This document shows, piece after piece, positions 18,463 to 27,584 of a DNA stretch of 64,000 nucleotides; the first letter of the stretch is position 1; every line of letters starts with the position of its first letter. Source of the stretch: Corticimicrobacter populi. GTDB lineage: Bacteria; Pseudomonadota; Gammaproteobacteria; Burkholderiales; Burkholderiaceae_B. The notes under the pieces were generated by a model that saw nothing but the letters and a program-made list of their open reading frames with translations, searched no databases and was not told the DNA's origin. The stretch covers positions 1 to 64,000 of the forward strand of contig NZ_QETA01000001.1 of assembly GCF_003123725.1 (NCBI RefSeq), read 5' to 3'. The position numbers and the translations under genes were made by a program.

Positions 18463-19515
18463 TTACCTGGCCTCTGCGGTGAGCCCCAGTTCCCGGCCGA
18501 CGGTGGCGTTCCATTCGTCGGTGCAGTCTTTGCCGCAGCGCTTGGCCCAACCCGGCAGGACATGGTTCTGCAGGATGTCGAGGCGGCGCTGGTTGTCGGC
18601 TTCGGACAGCGGCGTCAGCGTCATGCGTCCGGTGTGGCTGTCCGTGCAGTTCTGGCCGGTAGCGCAGCGCATGGCCTGTTCATCGCCGGCGGCTGCCATT
18701 TCGGCCAGCCGGGTTTCCATTTGGCGATATTGATCCTGCAGGAAGGTCTGTGCTTCGGGTGGCAGGGCATTCCAGGCATCGAGGTTGGCCCCCCAGAACA
18801 TGGTGCTCCAGCCCGAGTTCAGCGGATACAGGGTTTTGGTGACGTCATACCATTTGGCCCGATAGCCTGAAATGGCACCGGTCACGCCACAGTCAGCCAC
18901 ACCGCGCTGCAATGCCGGGACGGCCTCCACGAACGGGATCGTGACGCTGGAGCCCTGCACGCCGTTGACCAGGTCGGTCAGCGAGGCATTGAAGACGCGG
19001 ATTTTCTTGCCCTTGAGCGAGTCGATGTCGTTGATTTGGTCGCGGCACCAGAAGACCTGCGCGCTCATCGGTGCCAGCCCCAGCAGCTTGACGTTGAAAC
19101 GTTCTGCCATGACACGTTCGAGTACCGGGCGGTAGGCGTCGATGGCGCGCATGGCGGTCGGTACGTCCAATGTCAGGCCGGCCAGGTCCACGGCTTCGAA
19201 ACGTGGGTCGTCGCCTGCCATGTAGCTGATGGCCTGGGAGGCGAACTGGATGGCACCATTCTGCAGGAAGGAGAGGATTTCGGGCCCCTTGAGGCCGGCG
19301 ACATCGTGCGGCAGGGCTTCGATGGCGATCTGTCCTCCGGAGGCCTCGGGAATCTGCTTGGCGTACCAGTCCTGTTCGAGGTCGGTCCAGAGGTTGAAGG
19401 TGCTGTTGGCGCCAATGGCGCGCAACTGCAGTTCGGGCAGGGCTGCATCCTGGGCCTGGGCCTGGCCCAGTGACAATGCGGCACCGAGCGCCAGCGCGTA
19501 ACCGAGTTTCTTCAT
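18463..19515 (-). CDS. TRAP transporter periplasmic substrate-binding protein (DctP family)
   Basis: 350 residues with a Sec signal peptide (cleavage expected near AQAQ, ~18-22). The DctP fold is supported by LKGKKIRVFNASLTDLV (~165-181) and GVADCGVTGAISGYRAKWYDV (~200 onward). Four to six cysteines near the C-terminus (CATGQNC, CGKDC) are unusual for DctP and may form disulfides. It is the first gene of the TRAP/dehydratase/cyclase/RidA unit and sets uptake specificity. The ligand is unknown. Confidence 0.93.
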   Translation of the reverse strand: MKKLGYALALGAALSLGQAQAQDAALPELQLRAIGANSTFNLWTDLEQDWYAKQIPEASGGQIAIEALPHDVAGLKGPEILSFLQNGAIQFASQAISYMAGDDPRFEAVDLAGLTLDVPTAMRAIDAYRPVLERVMAERFNVKLLGLAPMSAQVFWCRDQINDIDSLKGKKIRVFNASLTDLVNGVQGSSVTIPFVEAVPALQRGVADCGVTGAISGYRAKWYDVTKTLYPLNSGWSTMFWGANLDAWNALPPEAQTFLQDQYRQMETRLAEMAAAGDEQAMRCATGQNCTDSHTGRMTLTPLSEADNQRRLDILQNHVLPGWAKRCGKDCTDEWNATVGRELGLTAEAR

Positions 19516-19785
19516 GGCAATCTCCTGTCAGGGCGGCGCCGGCGAGATCCGTGCGCCTGTTGCGTGAGGGTCGAGGAGATTGTCTGATCAGGATTTTTTT
19601 AAGACAAAGCGTGGTTTTTTATCGGACTGATCCTTTTTTTTGATAGGTTGGCTGAAAAGGGCATGGCCACGGCGCTGGCGAGCCAGCCCGTTTTTGTAAT
19701 AAATCGGCTGTCTAGGGGAAAGTCCCGAGATCGGTTGCGGTGGTGGCAGGCATTGCCGGCACTGTGCGGCAGGCCGTACGTGCCC

Positions 19786-20706
19786 TCAGTCCGGGTGTCC
19801 GGTCGTGGCGCTGAAGGCTTCGGCGGCTTCCAGGGCAAGGTCGCGAATGGCTTCCTTGAGAAAGGCGTTGGGGCCAGGCAGGTAGGTGGAATAGAAGCTG
19901 AGGTCTTCCAGAGGCAGCCTGCTGGGGAGTGTTTCCAGCTCACCGGCAGCCAGTATCTTCGGGATGCTGACAGGCGACAGGGCTGCAATGCCAAGGCCGG
20001 TACGTGCCATGTCGATAATGGTGGTGATGGGCGAGATGCCCCAGATCCGCAGGTTGGCCAGGCCCAGCCGTTCCTGGCTGACGGCAATCAGATTCTTGGT
20101 CGACAGGGCACTCTTGGGATACGTGATGATCGGATAGCGGGTCAGCAGCATCCGGTCGGTAGCGTTGGCTGGCAGGGCGGCCCGGAAAGCGGGTGAGACC
20201 AGCAGTCGGAACGGGTAGGCGCAGAGTTTCAGCGAGCGGGCATCGGGGTGATCCAGCGGTGCGGCTACCAGCCCCAGGTCGAGGTCGAGCGACAGCAGTT
20301 GCTTGTGGATTTCTACGGTGGTGTCGACCGAGATGTCCAGCGAGATCTGGGGGTACAAGGCACGGATGCGTTCCAGCAGCGGCGACAGCCAGGTATGTAC
20401 CAGCGTTTCGGAGACGCCGAGGCGGAACGTGCCGCGCAGCAGGGCACCATTGTCGGAGACGGCCTGCAGCATCTCGGTGCGTATCTGGAAGATCTTTTCG
20501 GAATACGAGAGCAGCACAGCTCCCCGGTTGGTCAGGGTGATGCGCTTGGTCTGGCGGTCGAACAGGCGCACGCCGAGTTCTTCCTCCAGTTGCGCGATGC
20601 GCGCCGAAATGGCCGGCTGGGTCGTGTTCAGGTGCTGTGCCGCCGCCCGGAAGCCGCCTAGGGTGGCAACCCAGTAGAACGTTTCCAGTGTGCGCATGTC
20701 ACGCAT
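19786..20706 (-). CDS. LysR-type transcriptional regulator
   Basis: 306 residues. The winged helix-turn-helix is near residues ~5-63 (GFRAAAQHLNTTQPAISARI), followed by an effector-binding domain. The ATG at 20706 has GGAGCC upstream and lies 12 bases after the ampD stop, so read-through from ampD is possible. It lies 270 bases upstream of the TRAP binding-protein gene in the same orientation, so it is the obvious candidate regulator of that operon. The effector is unknown. Confidence 0.9.
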   Translation of the reverse strand: MRDMRTLETFYWVATLGGFRAAAQHLNTTQPAISARIAQLEEELGVRLFDRQTKRITLTNRGAVLLSYSEKIFQIRTEMLQAVSDNGALLRGTFRLGVSETLVHTWLSPLLERIRALYPQISLDISVDTTVEIHKQLLSLDLDLGLVAAPLDHPDARSLKLCAYPFRLLVSPAFRAALPANATDRMLLTRYPIITYPKSALSTKNLIAVSQERLGLANLRIWGISPITTIIDMARTGLGIAALSPVSIPKILAAGELETLPSRLPLEDLSFYSTYLPGPNAFLKEAIRDLALEAAEAFSATTGHPD

Positions 20707-20718
20707 GGCAGGCTCCAG

Positions 20719-21333
20719 TCAGGTCTGGCCGGTAGGTGGGAGCGACTTGGCGGCCCAGTCGCAGTGCCTGCCATAGGCTGGCCAGTCGAAGGCGGGGCCT
20801 GGGTCGGTCTTGCGGCCAGGGGCAATGTGTTCGTGTCCACGTACTGCCGACAGCGGGTGGTGCGTGCGCAGGCAGGCGGTCAGCGCCTGCAGGCGGGTGT
20901 ACTGGACAGGTTCGTAGGGCTGGCTGTCGGTGCCTTCCAGTTCGACGCCGATCGAGAAATCATTGCAGCGGCTGCGTCCCTCGAACTCGGATACGCCGGC
21001 ATGCCAGGCTCGCTGCAAGGTGGCCACGAACTGCAGGATCTGGCCGTCGCGCCGGATTAGGAAGTGAGCCGATACACGCAGGCCTCGGATGTTTTCGAAC
21101 CAGGGGTGGTCGGCCAGCACCAGGCTGTTGGTGAACAGGCGCACGATATGCGGGCCACCGAACTCGCCGGGTGGCAGGCTGATGTTGTGCAGAACCAGTA
21201 GGGAGGGAACCTCGTGGCCGGGGCGTTCATCCTGGTTGGGCGAGGGCACCAGATTGACGCCGGGGGCGGGCCTGAGCCAGCCCGCCGTATCGAGTTGCAG
21301 GGGCATGGAGGAGAAACCGGCACGGCTGTGCAT
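20719..21333 (-). CDS. ampD: 1,6-anhydro-N-acetylmuramyl-L-alanine amidase
   Basis: 204-residue zinc amidase of peptidoglycan recycling in the cytoplasm. It cleaves the stem peptide from anhydro-muropeptides, which in many bacteria keeps AmpR/AmpC off. Zinc ligands can be read as His49 (in VLHNISLPPGEFGG), His167 (in GHEHIAP) and Asp177 (in KTDPGPAF). The latter two have the same 10-residue spacing as in E. coli AmpD. The start at 21333 has a GGAG site; 21306 is an alternative. It lies 19 bases after the PP0621-type gene. Confidence 0.94.
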   Translation of the reverse strand: MHSRAGFSSMPLQLDTAGWLRPAPGVNLVPSPNQDERPGHEVPSLLVLHNISLPPGEFGGPHIVRLFTNSLVLADHPWFENIRGLRVSAHFLIRRDGQILQFVATLQRAWHAGVSEFEGRSRCNDFSIGVELEGTDSQPYEPVQYTRLQALTACLRTHHPLSAVRGHEHIAPGRKTDPGPAFDWPAYGRHCDWAAKSLPPTGQT

Positions 21334-21352
21334 GTTCGCGCTCCGCCGAGAG

Positions 21353-21649
21353 TCAGTGCGTTCGCTCGGGGCGCACGCCCAGACGGGCGTGTTCGCTGCC
21401 GCACCAGGTCTTGCCTTGCTGGAGCAGGGCCTCGGAGCGGGGTAGGTGGATGCCACAGTGGGCGCAACGCACCATTTCTTCCGATCCTTGGGCCGCTGCG
21501 GGGGCCGCAGGACCCCGTCCGGGCTGAGCCGGGCGCTGCGCAGCGGGTTGGCGTGCACGGGCCGCCCGCTTGGCTGCGGCATGTCCGAGCAAACGACCTG
21601 CCAACAGAACGGCCAGAATCAGGATGAACCAGAACAGAATCTTGCCCAT
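21353..21649 (-). CDS. PP0621 family protein (membrane-anchored zinc-ribbon-like)
   Basis: 98 residues. An N-terminal hydrophobic helix (~3-23) is followed by an Ala/Pro/Arg-rich linker and a C-terminal motif MVRCAHCGIHLPRSEAL (~59-75) with a CxxC. A further Cys follows (KTWCGSEH), so a small metal-binding ribbon is likely. It lies between ccsA (20 bases) and ampD (19 bases). This neighbourhood is common in beta- and gammaproteobacteria. The function is unknown. Confidence 0.85.
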   Translation of the reverse strand: MGKILFWFILILAVLLAGRLLGHAAAKRAARARQPAAQRPAQPGRGPAAPAAAQGSEEMVRCAHCGIHLPRSEALLQQGKTWCGSEHARLGVRPERTH

Positions 21650-21669
21650 GTGGCGTTGCTACCCTTGTG

Positions 21670-22533
21670 TCAGCGCGTGAGGACGTTTTCAAGCACGAAG
21701 CGCGTGCCGGTATAGGCCAGCAGCATGAAGCCGAAGCCTGTCATGGTCCAGCGCAGTGCGACCCGGCCACGCCAGCCATGGCGATGGCGGCCGATCAGCA
21801 GCAGTCCGAACGTCAGCCATGACAGCAGCGTGAAGACGGTCTTGTGGTCCATGGGCAGAATGCGCCCGGAGATCATCCAGGATGCCAGCGAACCGGTGAT
21901 GACGGTCAGGGTCAGCGCGCCGAAGGCAATCCAGATCAGTCGGAACAGAATGCGCTCCTGCACCAGCAGTGGCGGCATGGCTTCCAGTGTGCGGCTCAGC
22001 AGACCGTGGGTGGCCTGTTCGGCTGCCTCGGGCACGAAGGGCCGGTGCAGGTGGCGGTCGAGCGCGGCCATCAGCATGGCATGGGCAGCAACCACGGTGA
22101 TCAGTGCGTAGGCTGCCAGTGCGATGAGCAGGTGAATACGCAACCAGGGATTGCCGGCGTGCGCCACCAGTGTGGCTTCGGGAAACAGGGCGGCCAGTGC
22201 CGTGGTCAGTGCTGCGCAGGGCAGCAGTAACAGCAGCAGCCCGTCGATGCGGAACCACTGGCTTTCTATCCAGAAGACAACCAGCCCGAGCCAGAAGGCG
22301 ACCGACAGGGCCAGTGACCAGCTCAGGTAGATGGCTGGGCCGACCAGGATGGACTGTTGCAGGCCGATTCCATGCAACAATAGGGCGAACGCCAACCCGA
22401 AGCGCAGTGTCTGCGTTTCGCGTGTGGGACGGGCAGCGTCGGTATGCTCTGCCGGAATATGGCGCCAGTGCGCCACCGAGAGCAGGAAGTAGCCGAAGGC
22501 TGCCAGCGCGTGAAATACAATGCCTGAAGACAT
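21670..22533 (-). CDS. CcsA/HemX-like cytochrome c biogenesis membrane protein
   Basis: 287 residues with about eight membrane helices, the YpjD/CcsA-like family. The C-terminal part keeps MDHKTVFTLLSWLTFGLLL (~234-252), with a conserved histidine in the position of the heme-handling family signature. The ATG at 22533 is preferred over an upstream GTG/ATG extension because it gives a hydrophobic N-terminus like the family. It starts 29 bases from the divergent ffh start. A role in cytochrome c maturation is known for relatives but unproven for this subtype beside ffh. Confidence 0.85.
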   Translation of the reverse strand: MSSGIVFHALAAFGYFLLSVAHWRHIPAEHTDAARPTRETQTLRFGLAFALLLHGIGLQQSILVGPAIYLSWSLALSVAFWLGLVVFWIESQWFRIDGLLLLLLPCAALTTALAALFPEATLVAHAGNPWLRIHLLIALAAYALITVVAAHAMLMAALDRHLHRPFVPEAAEQATHGLLSRTLEAMPPLLVQERILFRLIWIAFGALTLTVITGSLASWMISGRILPMDHKTVFTLLSWLTFGLLLIGRHRHGWRGRVALRWTMTGFGFMLLAYTGTRFVLENVLTR

Positions 22534-22562
22534 AATCCGATAGTGTAAGCGAAACCAGAGCA

Positions 22563-23981
22563 ATGCTTGATAATTTAACCAATCGTTTGTCGCGCGTCGT
22601 CAAGACGCTGCGGGGTCAGGCGCGGCTGACCGAGGAAAATACCCAGGAGATGCTGCGCGAGGTCCGGCTGGCGCTTCTTGAAGCGGACGTGGCGTTGCCC
22701 GTGGTGCGAGAGTTCGTGGCACGCGTCAAGGAAAAGGCACTGGGCGAGGAAGTCATTTCCAGCCTGACGCCGGGACAGGCGCTGGTCGGGATCGTACACA
22801 AGGAACTGACCGCGCTGATGGGGGGCGACCTGGGGCTGGAAGCGGGCGAGTTGTCGCTGGCTGCCCAGCCGCCGGCCGTGATCCTGATGGCCGGCCTGCA
22901 GGGGGCGGGCAAAACCACCACCACCGGTAAGCTGGCACGCTGGCTCAGCGAAGGCAGTCACACGCAGCATGGCCGCAAGACCGGCAAGAAAAAAGTGCTG
23001 GTGGTCAGTGCCGACGTGTATCGCCCGGCCGCTATCGAGCAGCTCAAGACGGTGGCTGGACAGGTCGGCGTCGATTTCCTGCCGTCCGATGCGTCGCAAA
23101 AGCCCGAGACGATTGCAACCCAGGCACTGGATCATGCCAAGCGCCACCACTACGATGTCCTGATCGTAGATACGGCAGGCCGGTTGGGCGTGGACGAGGC
23201 GATGATGCGCGAGATCCGCGCCCTGCACGATTTGCTGAGTCCCATCGAGACCCTGTTCGTGGTCGATGCCATGCAGGGTCAGGATGCGGTCAACGTGGCG
23301 CGCGCCTTTTCCGAGGCGCTGCCGCTGACCGGCGTGGTCATGACCAAGCTCGATGGCGATGCGCGCGGTGGCGCGGCGTTGTCGGTGCGGCATGTCACCG
23401 GCAAGCCGCTCAAGTTCGTTGGGGTCTCGGAAAAGCTCGATGGCCTGCAGCCCTTTCATCCCGACCGGATGGCCCAGCGCGTGCTGGGCATGGGCGATAT
23501 CCTGTCGCTGGTTGAGCAGGCACAGCAATCCATTGATGTTGAAGATGCTGCCAAGCTGGCCAAGAAGCTCAAGTCGGGCGACAAGTTCGACCTGAATGAC
23601 TTTCGCGATCAGTTGGGCCAGGTCAAGAAGCTGGGCGACATGGGATCGCTGCTCGAAAAATTGCCGGCACAGTTTGCGCAGGCCGCAGGTCAGTTGCAGG
23701 GTGGTCAGGCCGAGAAGCAGTTGCGCCGAACCGAAGGCATCCTTAACTCGATGACGCCGCAGGAGCGCGCCAAGCCGGAACTGCTCAAGGCTTCGCGCAA
23801 GCGCCGTATTGCTGCCGGGGCCGGCGTGCCGGTCCAGGAAGTCAACCGGCTGCTGTCTCAGTTCGAGCAGATGCAGGGCATGATGAAGCAGATGAAAAAA
23901 GGTGGCATGGCCAAGATGATGCGTGCCATGGGCGGACTCAAGGGGCTGGGCGGCATGAAACTGCCGCGCGGCTTCAAGTAG
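22563..23981 (+). CDS. ffh: Signal recognition particle protein Ffh (SRP54)
   Basis: 472 residues, a cytosolic GTPase that with 4.5S RNA targets nascent membrane proteins to FtsY. The N domain (~1-95) is followed by the G domain with P-loop GLQGAGKTTTTGK (~112-124), DTAGR and TKLDGDARGG. The methionine-rich M domain ends in MMRAMGGLKGLGGMKLPRG. A short insertion (SEGSHTQHGRKTGKK) follows the P-loop helix. It diverges from the ccsA-like gene, which is the usual arrangement. Confidence 0.98.
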   Translation: MLDNLTNRLSRVVKTLRGQARLTEENTQEMLREVRLALLEADVALPVVREFVARVKEKALGEEVISSLTPGQALVGIVHKELTALMGGDLGLEAGELSLAAQPPAVILMAGLQGAGKTTTTGKLARWLSEGSHTQHGRKTGKKKVLVVSADVYRPAAIEQLKTVAGQVGVDFLPSDASQKPETIATQALDHAKRHHYDVLIVDTAGRLGVDEAMMREIRALHDLLSPIETLFVVDAMQGQDAVNVARAFSEALPLTGVVMTKLDGDARGGAALSVRHVTGKPLKFVGVSEKLDGLQPFHPDRMAQRVLGMGDILSLVEQAQQSIDVEDAAKLAKKLKSGDKFDLNDFRDQLGQVKKLGDMGSLLEKLPAQFAQAAGQLQGGQAEKQLRRTEGILNSMTPQERAKPELLKASRKRRIAAGAGVPVQEVNRLLSQFEQMQGMMKQMKKGGMAKMMRAMGGLKGLGGMKLPRGFK

Positions 23982-24007
23982 GGCGCACACATCAAGGAGG
24001 GCTCGGC

Positions 24008-25015
24008 ATGGCGCGTGCAGTGACCTCCCTGCTGTATGAGCAGGACCTCAAGCGGCAGCTCGGGCTGATATCGAGCGAGGTCGATGCGCCGGTGCCCGCA
24101 TCAGCGACTGACGAGGCCCGCGCTGCGGTGCGTGGGCGCTTTTCCGTATTGCCTTTGCGTGATGGGCTGTATCTGCACATGTCGGATACGGTACAGGTGC
24201 GCGATCATGTGTCCAGTCGTATCCTGCACGAAGGCCTCAAGCTGGCGCTGGTCATTGATGGGCAGGTCGATATGACATACGGACCGCATCGCTTTCTGCT
24301 TGGCCCTGGCTGGGGAGCCGAGCAGGGGCCATCAGCGCAGGCGGCGGCTGTCAATCTGCGACAATCTGTTCTTTGTGTGCGGCGAGGCCGAGCGGGCCGC
24401 AAGGCCCGCGCCATCAGCTTGACTCTTGAGCCATCCTGGATTGGCGACGCAAGTATCTCGGGGGGTGACGACTGGTCTACGGTGCGTCATTTCCTGGAAA
24501 CACATCTTGCGACCTGCGTTTGGCAGCCTTCGGGACGGATATGTGCCTTGGCTGGACAGATGCTGTGCACCAACGTATATGACGATCCCATGCAGCGGCT
24601 GTACCTTGAAAGTCGAGCTATCGAAATTGTGAGTGAAGCATTCCAGCAGATCGCCGGTACTGGCCGTGCCGTGGCGCATGAGGGTATGCCTGTGCGCGAA
24701 CAACGGCGTTTGCTGAGTATCCGCGAATGGCTCGACAGCGGTGAGGCCGATCAACTGAGTGTCAGTGAGATTGCCCGACGGTTCGGTATGAGCGCCAGCA
24801 CACTGCAGCGGTATTTTCGCCAGGCCTATGGTCAAACCGTGTTCGAATATCTCAGGCGTTGCCGCATGGCGCGGGCACGCAAGGCACTGGAGAATGAGTC
24901 CGTCAGTGTGGCTCAGGCGGCGACTATCGCTGGCTACGCCAGTCCTACCAACTTTGCCACGGCCATGCGCCGGCTGTATGGGCTCAGTCCAGCCAGAATG
25001 CGGTCGCGGGTCTGA
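24008..25015 (+). CDS. AraC family regulator (PchR-like)
   Basis: 335 residues. A ~220-residue N-terminal ligand-binding region is followed by a C-terminal AraC DNA-binding domain (~235-333) with two helix-turn-helices: LSVSEIARRFGMSASTLQRYF and VSVAQAATIAGYASPTNFATAM. The layout matches siderophore-responsive regulators such as PchR. AAGGAGGG lies just before the ATG. A TonB-dependent receptor gene follows 171 bases downstream, so this gene probably activates it when the siderophore is present. The inducer is unknown. Confidence 0.9.
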   Translation: MARAVTSLLYEQDLKRQLGLISSEVDAPVPASATDEARAAVRGRFSVLPLRDGLYLHMSDTVQVRDHVSSRILHEGLKLALVIDGQVDMTYGPHRFLLGPGWGAEQGPSAQAAAVNLRQSVLCVRRGRAGRKARAISLTLEPSWIGDASISGGDDWSTVRHFLETHLATCVWQPSGRICALAGQMLCTNVYDDPMQRLYLESRAIEIVSEAFQQIAGTGRAVAHEGMPVREQRRLLSIREWLDSGEADQLSVSEIARRFGMSASTLQRYFRQAYGQTVFEYLRRCRMARARKALENESVSVAQAATIAGYASPTNFATAMRRLYGLSPARMRSRV

Positions 25016-25090
25016 TTTTGACGTTTTTGCATAGTTCTCTGATGCTTGTGCAAACATGCTTTCCCTGTTGCATTTTTATACTTACATGTA

Positions 25091-25109
25091 AATAAGAATG
25101 CATTTCTTT
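25091..25109. promoter_or_regulatory. Candidate Fur-type site before the siderophore receptor
   Basis: An AT-rich near-palindrome, AATAAGAATGCATTTCTTT, lies about 78 bases before the receptor start. It resembles Fur boxes of betaproteobacteria only loosely, through the GAATGCATTTC core. It is a tentative call based on position and symmetry. Confidence 0.35.
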
Positions 25110-25186
25110 TTGATGCTGGAACGAATTTCCGTGCTGGCGTCATGTTGTGTGTCCGGCATTCGGCACAATCGGAACCAGGGAGAGTC

Positions 25187-27460
25187 ATGAGTCATCATCA
25201 TCAAGGCCTGTTCAGGCTGAATCATGTGGCAGCCGTCCTGTGCTGCCTGTCAGTTTTTGCGCCGGTACGCGCCCAGACCGTGCATGCGCTCGATTCCGTG
25301 GACGTGCTGGGTACAGCCGAAGAGGAGCTGAAAGAGTCGCTTGGGGTGTCCGTGATCACTGCGGATGATCTTGCCAAGCGTCCTCCTGCCACGGATCTGT
25401 CAGATATCTTGCGGCGTGAGCCGGGTGTCAATTTGACCGGCAGCGCGGCTTCCGGCATGCGTGGCAATCGGCGGCAACTCGATATCCGGGGTATGGGACC
25501 GGACAACACCATGGTCCTGATCGATGGTCGACCGGCAAACTCGCGCAATGCGGCACGTCAGGGCTGGACCGGCGAGCGTGATACCGACGGTGACACCAAT
25601 TGGGTGCCGCCCGAGGCTGTTGAGCGTATCGAGGTTCTGCGCGGACCTGCCGCGGCCCGTTATGGTTCGGGGGCGATGGGGGGCGTGGTGAACATTATTA
25701 CCAAGCGTTCCACCGACGAACTGTCCGGGTCCATTTCGCAATACAACACTTTCCAGCAGGACTCTGATGAAGGGGATAGCCGGCGTACAACATTCATGCT
25801 GGCAGGACCGCTGAGCGACAAGCTGGGTTTCCGGCTGTTTGGCGGTTATGCCAAGACGCAACCGGATGCCTTGAACATCAATCGCGGCCATGCATACGAG
25901 CAGGGCGGCATCGTGGCGGCTTCCGGCAAGACCGGTGTGCGCGACAAATATATCAATGGCCTGCTGACCCTGGATATCGATGAAAGCCAGACGCTCGATG
26001 TCGAGATGAGCTTCAATCGCAAGAGTGATCTGTATTCCGGAGATACCCAGAATCTCAACGGCTACGCGACCGGCAGCGGTGGTAATTTCGTGCCGGTGAC
26101 GGATCTTTATGGTTCTGAAACGACTGTGGTGTATCGCACCGATCTGGGGCTGACGCATCGCGGCAACTGGGACTGGGGAACGTCACGCATTGGTCTGAGC
26201 TATGGGTATACGCGCAATGATCGAGGCACCGAGGGGCTGTTCGGGGGCCCGGAAGGCGCATTCCTGTCGGAATCGGCTTCGGCACAATCGCGCTATGTCA
26301 GCAAATTCAAGGAGTGGCGTCTTGATGGAGAAGTGAATATCCCGTTGTTTGCGGGTGGCCTGGACCAGATGCTGACGGTGGGCGGTGAATTCGTACATGA
26401 ATCGCTGGAGGATCCGGGCAGCATGCGGATACTGACACTGGCCGGGAGCAGTTTCGAACCGAGCGTATTGCCGGGGCGCGATGGCAACGACAAACTGGAC
26501 TACAACAGTTTTGCCTTGTATGTAGAAGACAATATCCGGGTGACAGATGCACTGACGCTGGTGCCGACCGTGCGCTTCAATCATCATGAAAAATTCGGTT
26601 CCAATGTCAGCCCTGGCCTGACTGCATCGTATGCGCTCAACGATGTCTGGAGTATCAAGGGGGGGATTGCGCGTGCCTACAAGACGCCCAATATGTACCA
26701 GGCCAATCCGAACTATCTGCTCTACAGCCGAGGGATCGGTTGCATGGGGTACATGAGTGCTGCTGGCGGTTGCTATTTGCAGGGCAATGATGATCTCAAG
26801 AGCGAGACCAGCATCAATAAGGAAATCGGATTTGCTTACGATGACGGTTCGTTGAGTGGCAGCCTGGCTTACTTCCGCAATGATTACAAGAACAAGATCG
26901 TGGCTGGGGTTGATCCCTATGGTCAGGTCGTGTCGGGCGCATCCAATCCGTATCTGCTACGCTGGGAAAATACACCCAAGGCGGTCGTGTCGGGCCTGGA
27001 GGGTAATCTGTTCCTGCCGCTGACCGAGACGTTGACCTGGAATACGAACGTGACCTACATGATCGAATCCAAGGATAAAACGTACAACCAACCGCTGAGT
27101 ATTATTCCCAAGTACACAGTGAATTCGTGGCTAGACTGGCAGGCCATGCCCAAGCTGTCGCTGCAGGCCACGCTGACCTGGTACGGCAAGCAGGAGCCTG
27201 CCTCGTTCGATGTTCGCCGCAACGAAGAGGTTGAGCAAGCACCGTCATTGAGTCCCTATGCACTGGTCGGGCTCAATGCCGGATATGAAATCAACAAGAA
27301 TTTCCATATCCGTGCGGGGATCAACAACCTGTTCAACAAGCGCCTGTATCGTACCGGCCTGAATACCGGCACGAACAATGCGGTCATCAAGGGGGCAGGT
27401 GCGCAAACCTACAACGAGCATGGTCGTGCACTGTTCGTCAATCTGACAGCGTCGTTCTGA
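25187..27460 (+). CDS. TonB-dependent siderophore receptor (FepA-like)
   Basis: 757 residues, an outer-membrane beta-barrel receptor. The signal peptide (~1-30, ending VRAQ) is followed by a plug domain with VSVITADDLAKRP, LRREPGVNL, RGMGPDNTMVLIDGRP and RIEVLRGPAAARYGSGAMGGVVNIITK. The barrel ends in aromatic LFVNLTASF with a terminal Phe, as outer-membrane proteins require. The plug pattern matches the FepA/PfeA group that takes up catecholate ferric siderophores. An upstream frame extension exists, but ATG 25187 has AGGGAGAG before it. No siderophore synthesis genes are nearby, so it may use foreign siderophores. Confidence 0.94.
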   Translation: MSHHHQGLFRLNHVAAVLCCLSVFAPVRAQTVHALDSVDVLGTAEEELKESLGVSVITADDLAKRPPATDLSDILRREPGVNLTGSAASGMRGNRRQLDIRGMGPDNTMVLIDGRPANSRNAARQGWTGERDTDGDTNWVPPEAVERIEVLRGPAAARYGSGAMGGVVNIITKRSTDELSGSISQYNTFQQDSDEGDSRRTTFMLAGPLSDKLGFRLFGGYAKTQPDALNINRGHAYEQGGIVAASGKTGVRDKYINGLLTLDIDESQTLDVEMSFNRKSDLYSGDTQNLNGYATGSGGNFVPVTDLYGSETTVVYRTDLGLTHRGNWDWGTSRIGLSYGYTRNDRGTEGLFGGPEGAFLSESASAQSRYVSKFKEWRLDGEVNIPLFAGGLDQMLTVGGEFVHESLEDPGSMRILTLAGSSFEPSVLPGRDGNDKLDYNSFALYVEDNIRVTDALTLVPTVRFNHHEKFGSNVSPGLTASYALNDVWSIKGGIARAYKTPNMYQANPNYLLYSRGIGCMGYMSAAGGCYLQGNDDLKSETSINKEIGFAYDDGSLSGSLAYFRNDYKNKIVAGVDPYGQVVSGASNPYLLRWENTPKAVVSGLEGNLFLPLTETLTWNTNVTYMIESKDKTYNQPLSIIPKYTVNSWLDWQAMPKLSLQATLTWYGKQEPASFDVRRNEEVEQAPSLSPYALVGLNAGYEINKNFHIRAGINNLFNKRLYRTGLNTGTNNAVIKGAGAQTYNEHGRALFVNLTASF

Positions 27461-27518
27461 TCGTCATAAAGACAATGCGCCGTCTTCTGGGTGAAGGTAG
27501 CGCCTTTATACAACAGGC

Positions 27519-27552
27519 AAAAAGGGCAGCCACGCGAGTGAACTGCCCTTTT
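27519..27552. terminator. Bidirectional intrinsic terminator
   Basis: The stem AAAAGGGCAG / CTGCCCTTTT with a 13-base loop has A-runs on one side and T-runs on the other. It lies between the convergent TonB receptor and LysM genes and can serve both strands. Confidence 0.82.
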
Positions 27553-27584
27553 CTGTGAACCGTGCGCCTGGAGGCGCGTCGGCT

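Noticed and set aside
22575-23990. 471-residue open frame opposite ffh
   Set aside because: Complete overlap with ffh, whose GTPase motifs are unambiguous.
27519-27552. Possible short repeat or CRISPR-like unit
   Set aside because: A single hairpin with A- and T-runs on each side is a terminator; there are no repeated spacers.
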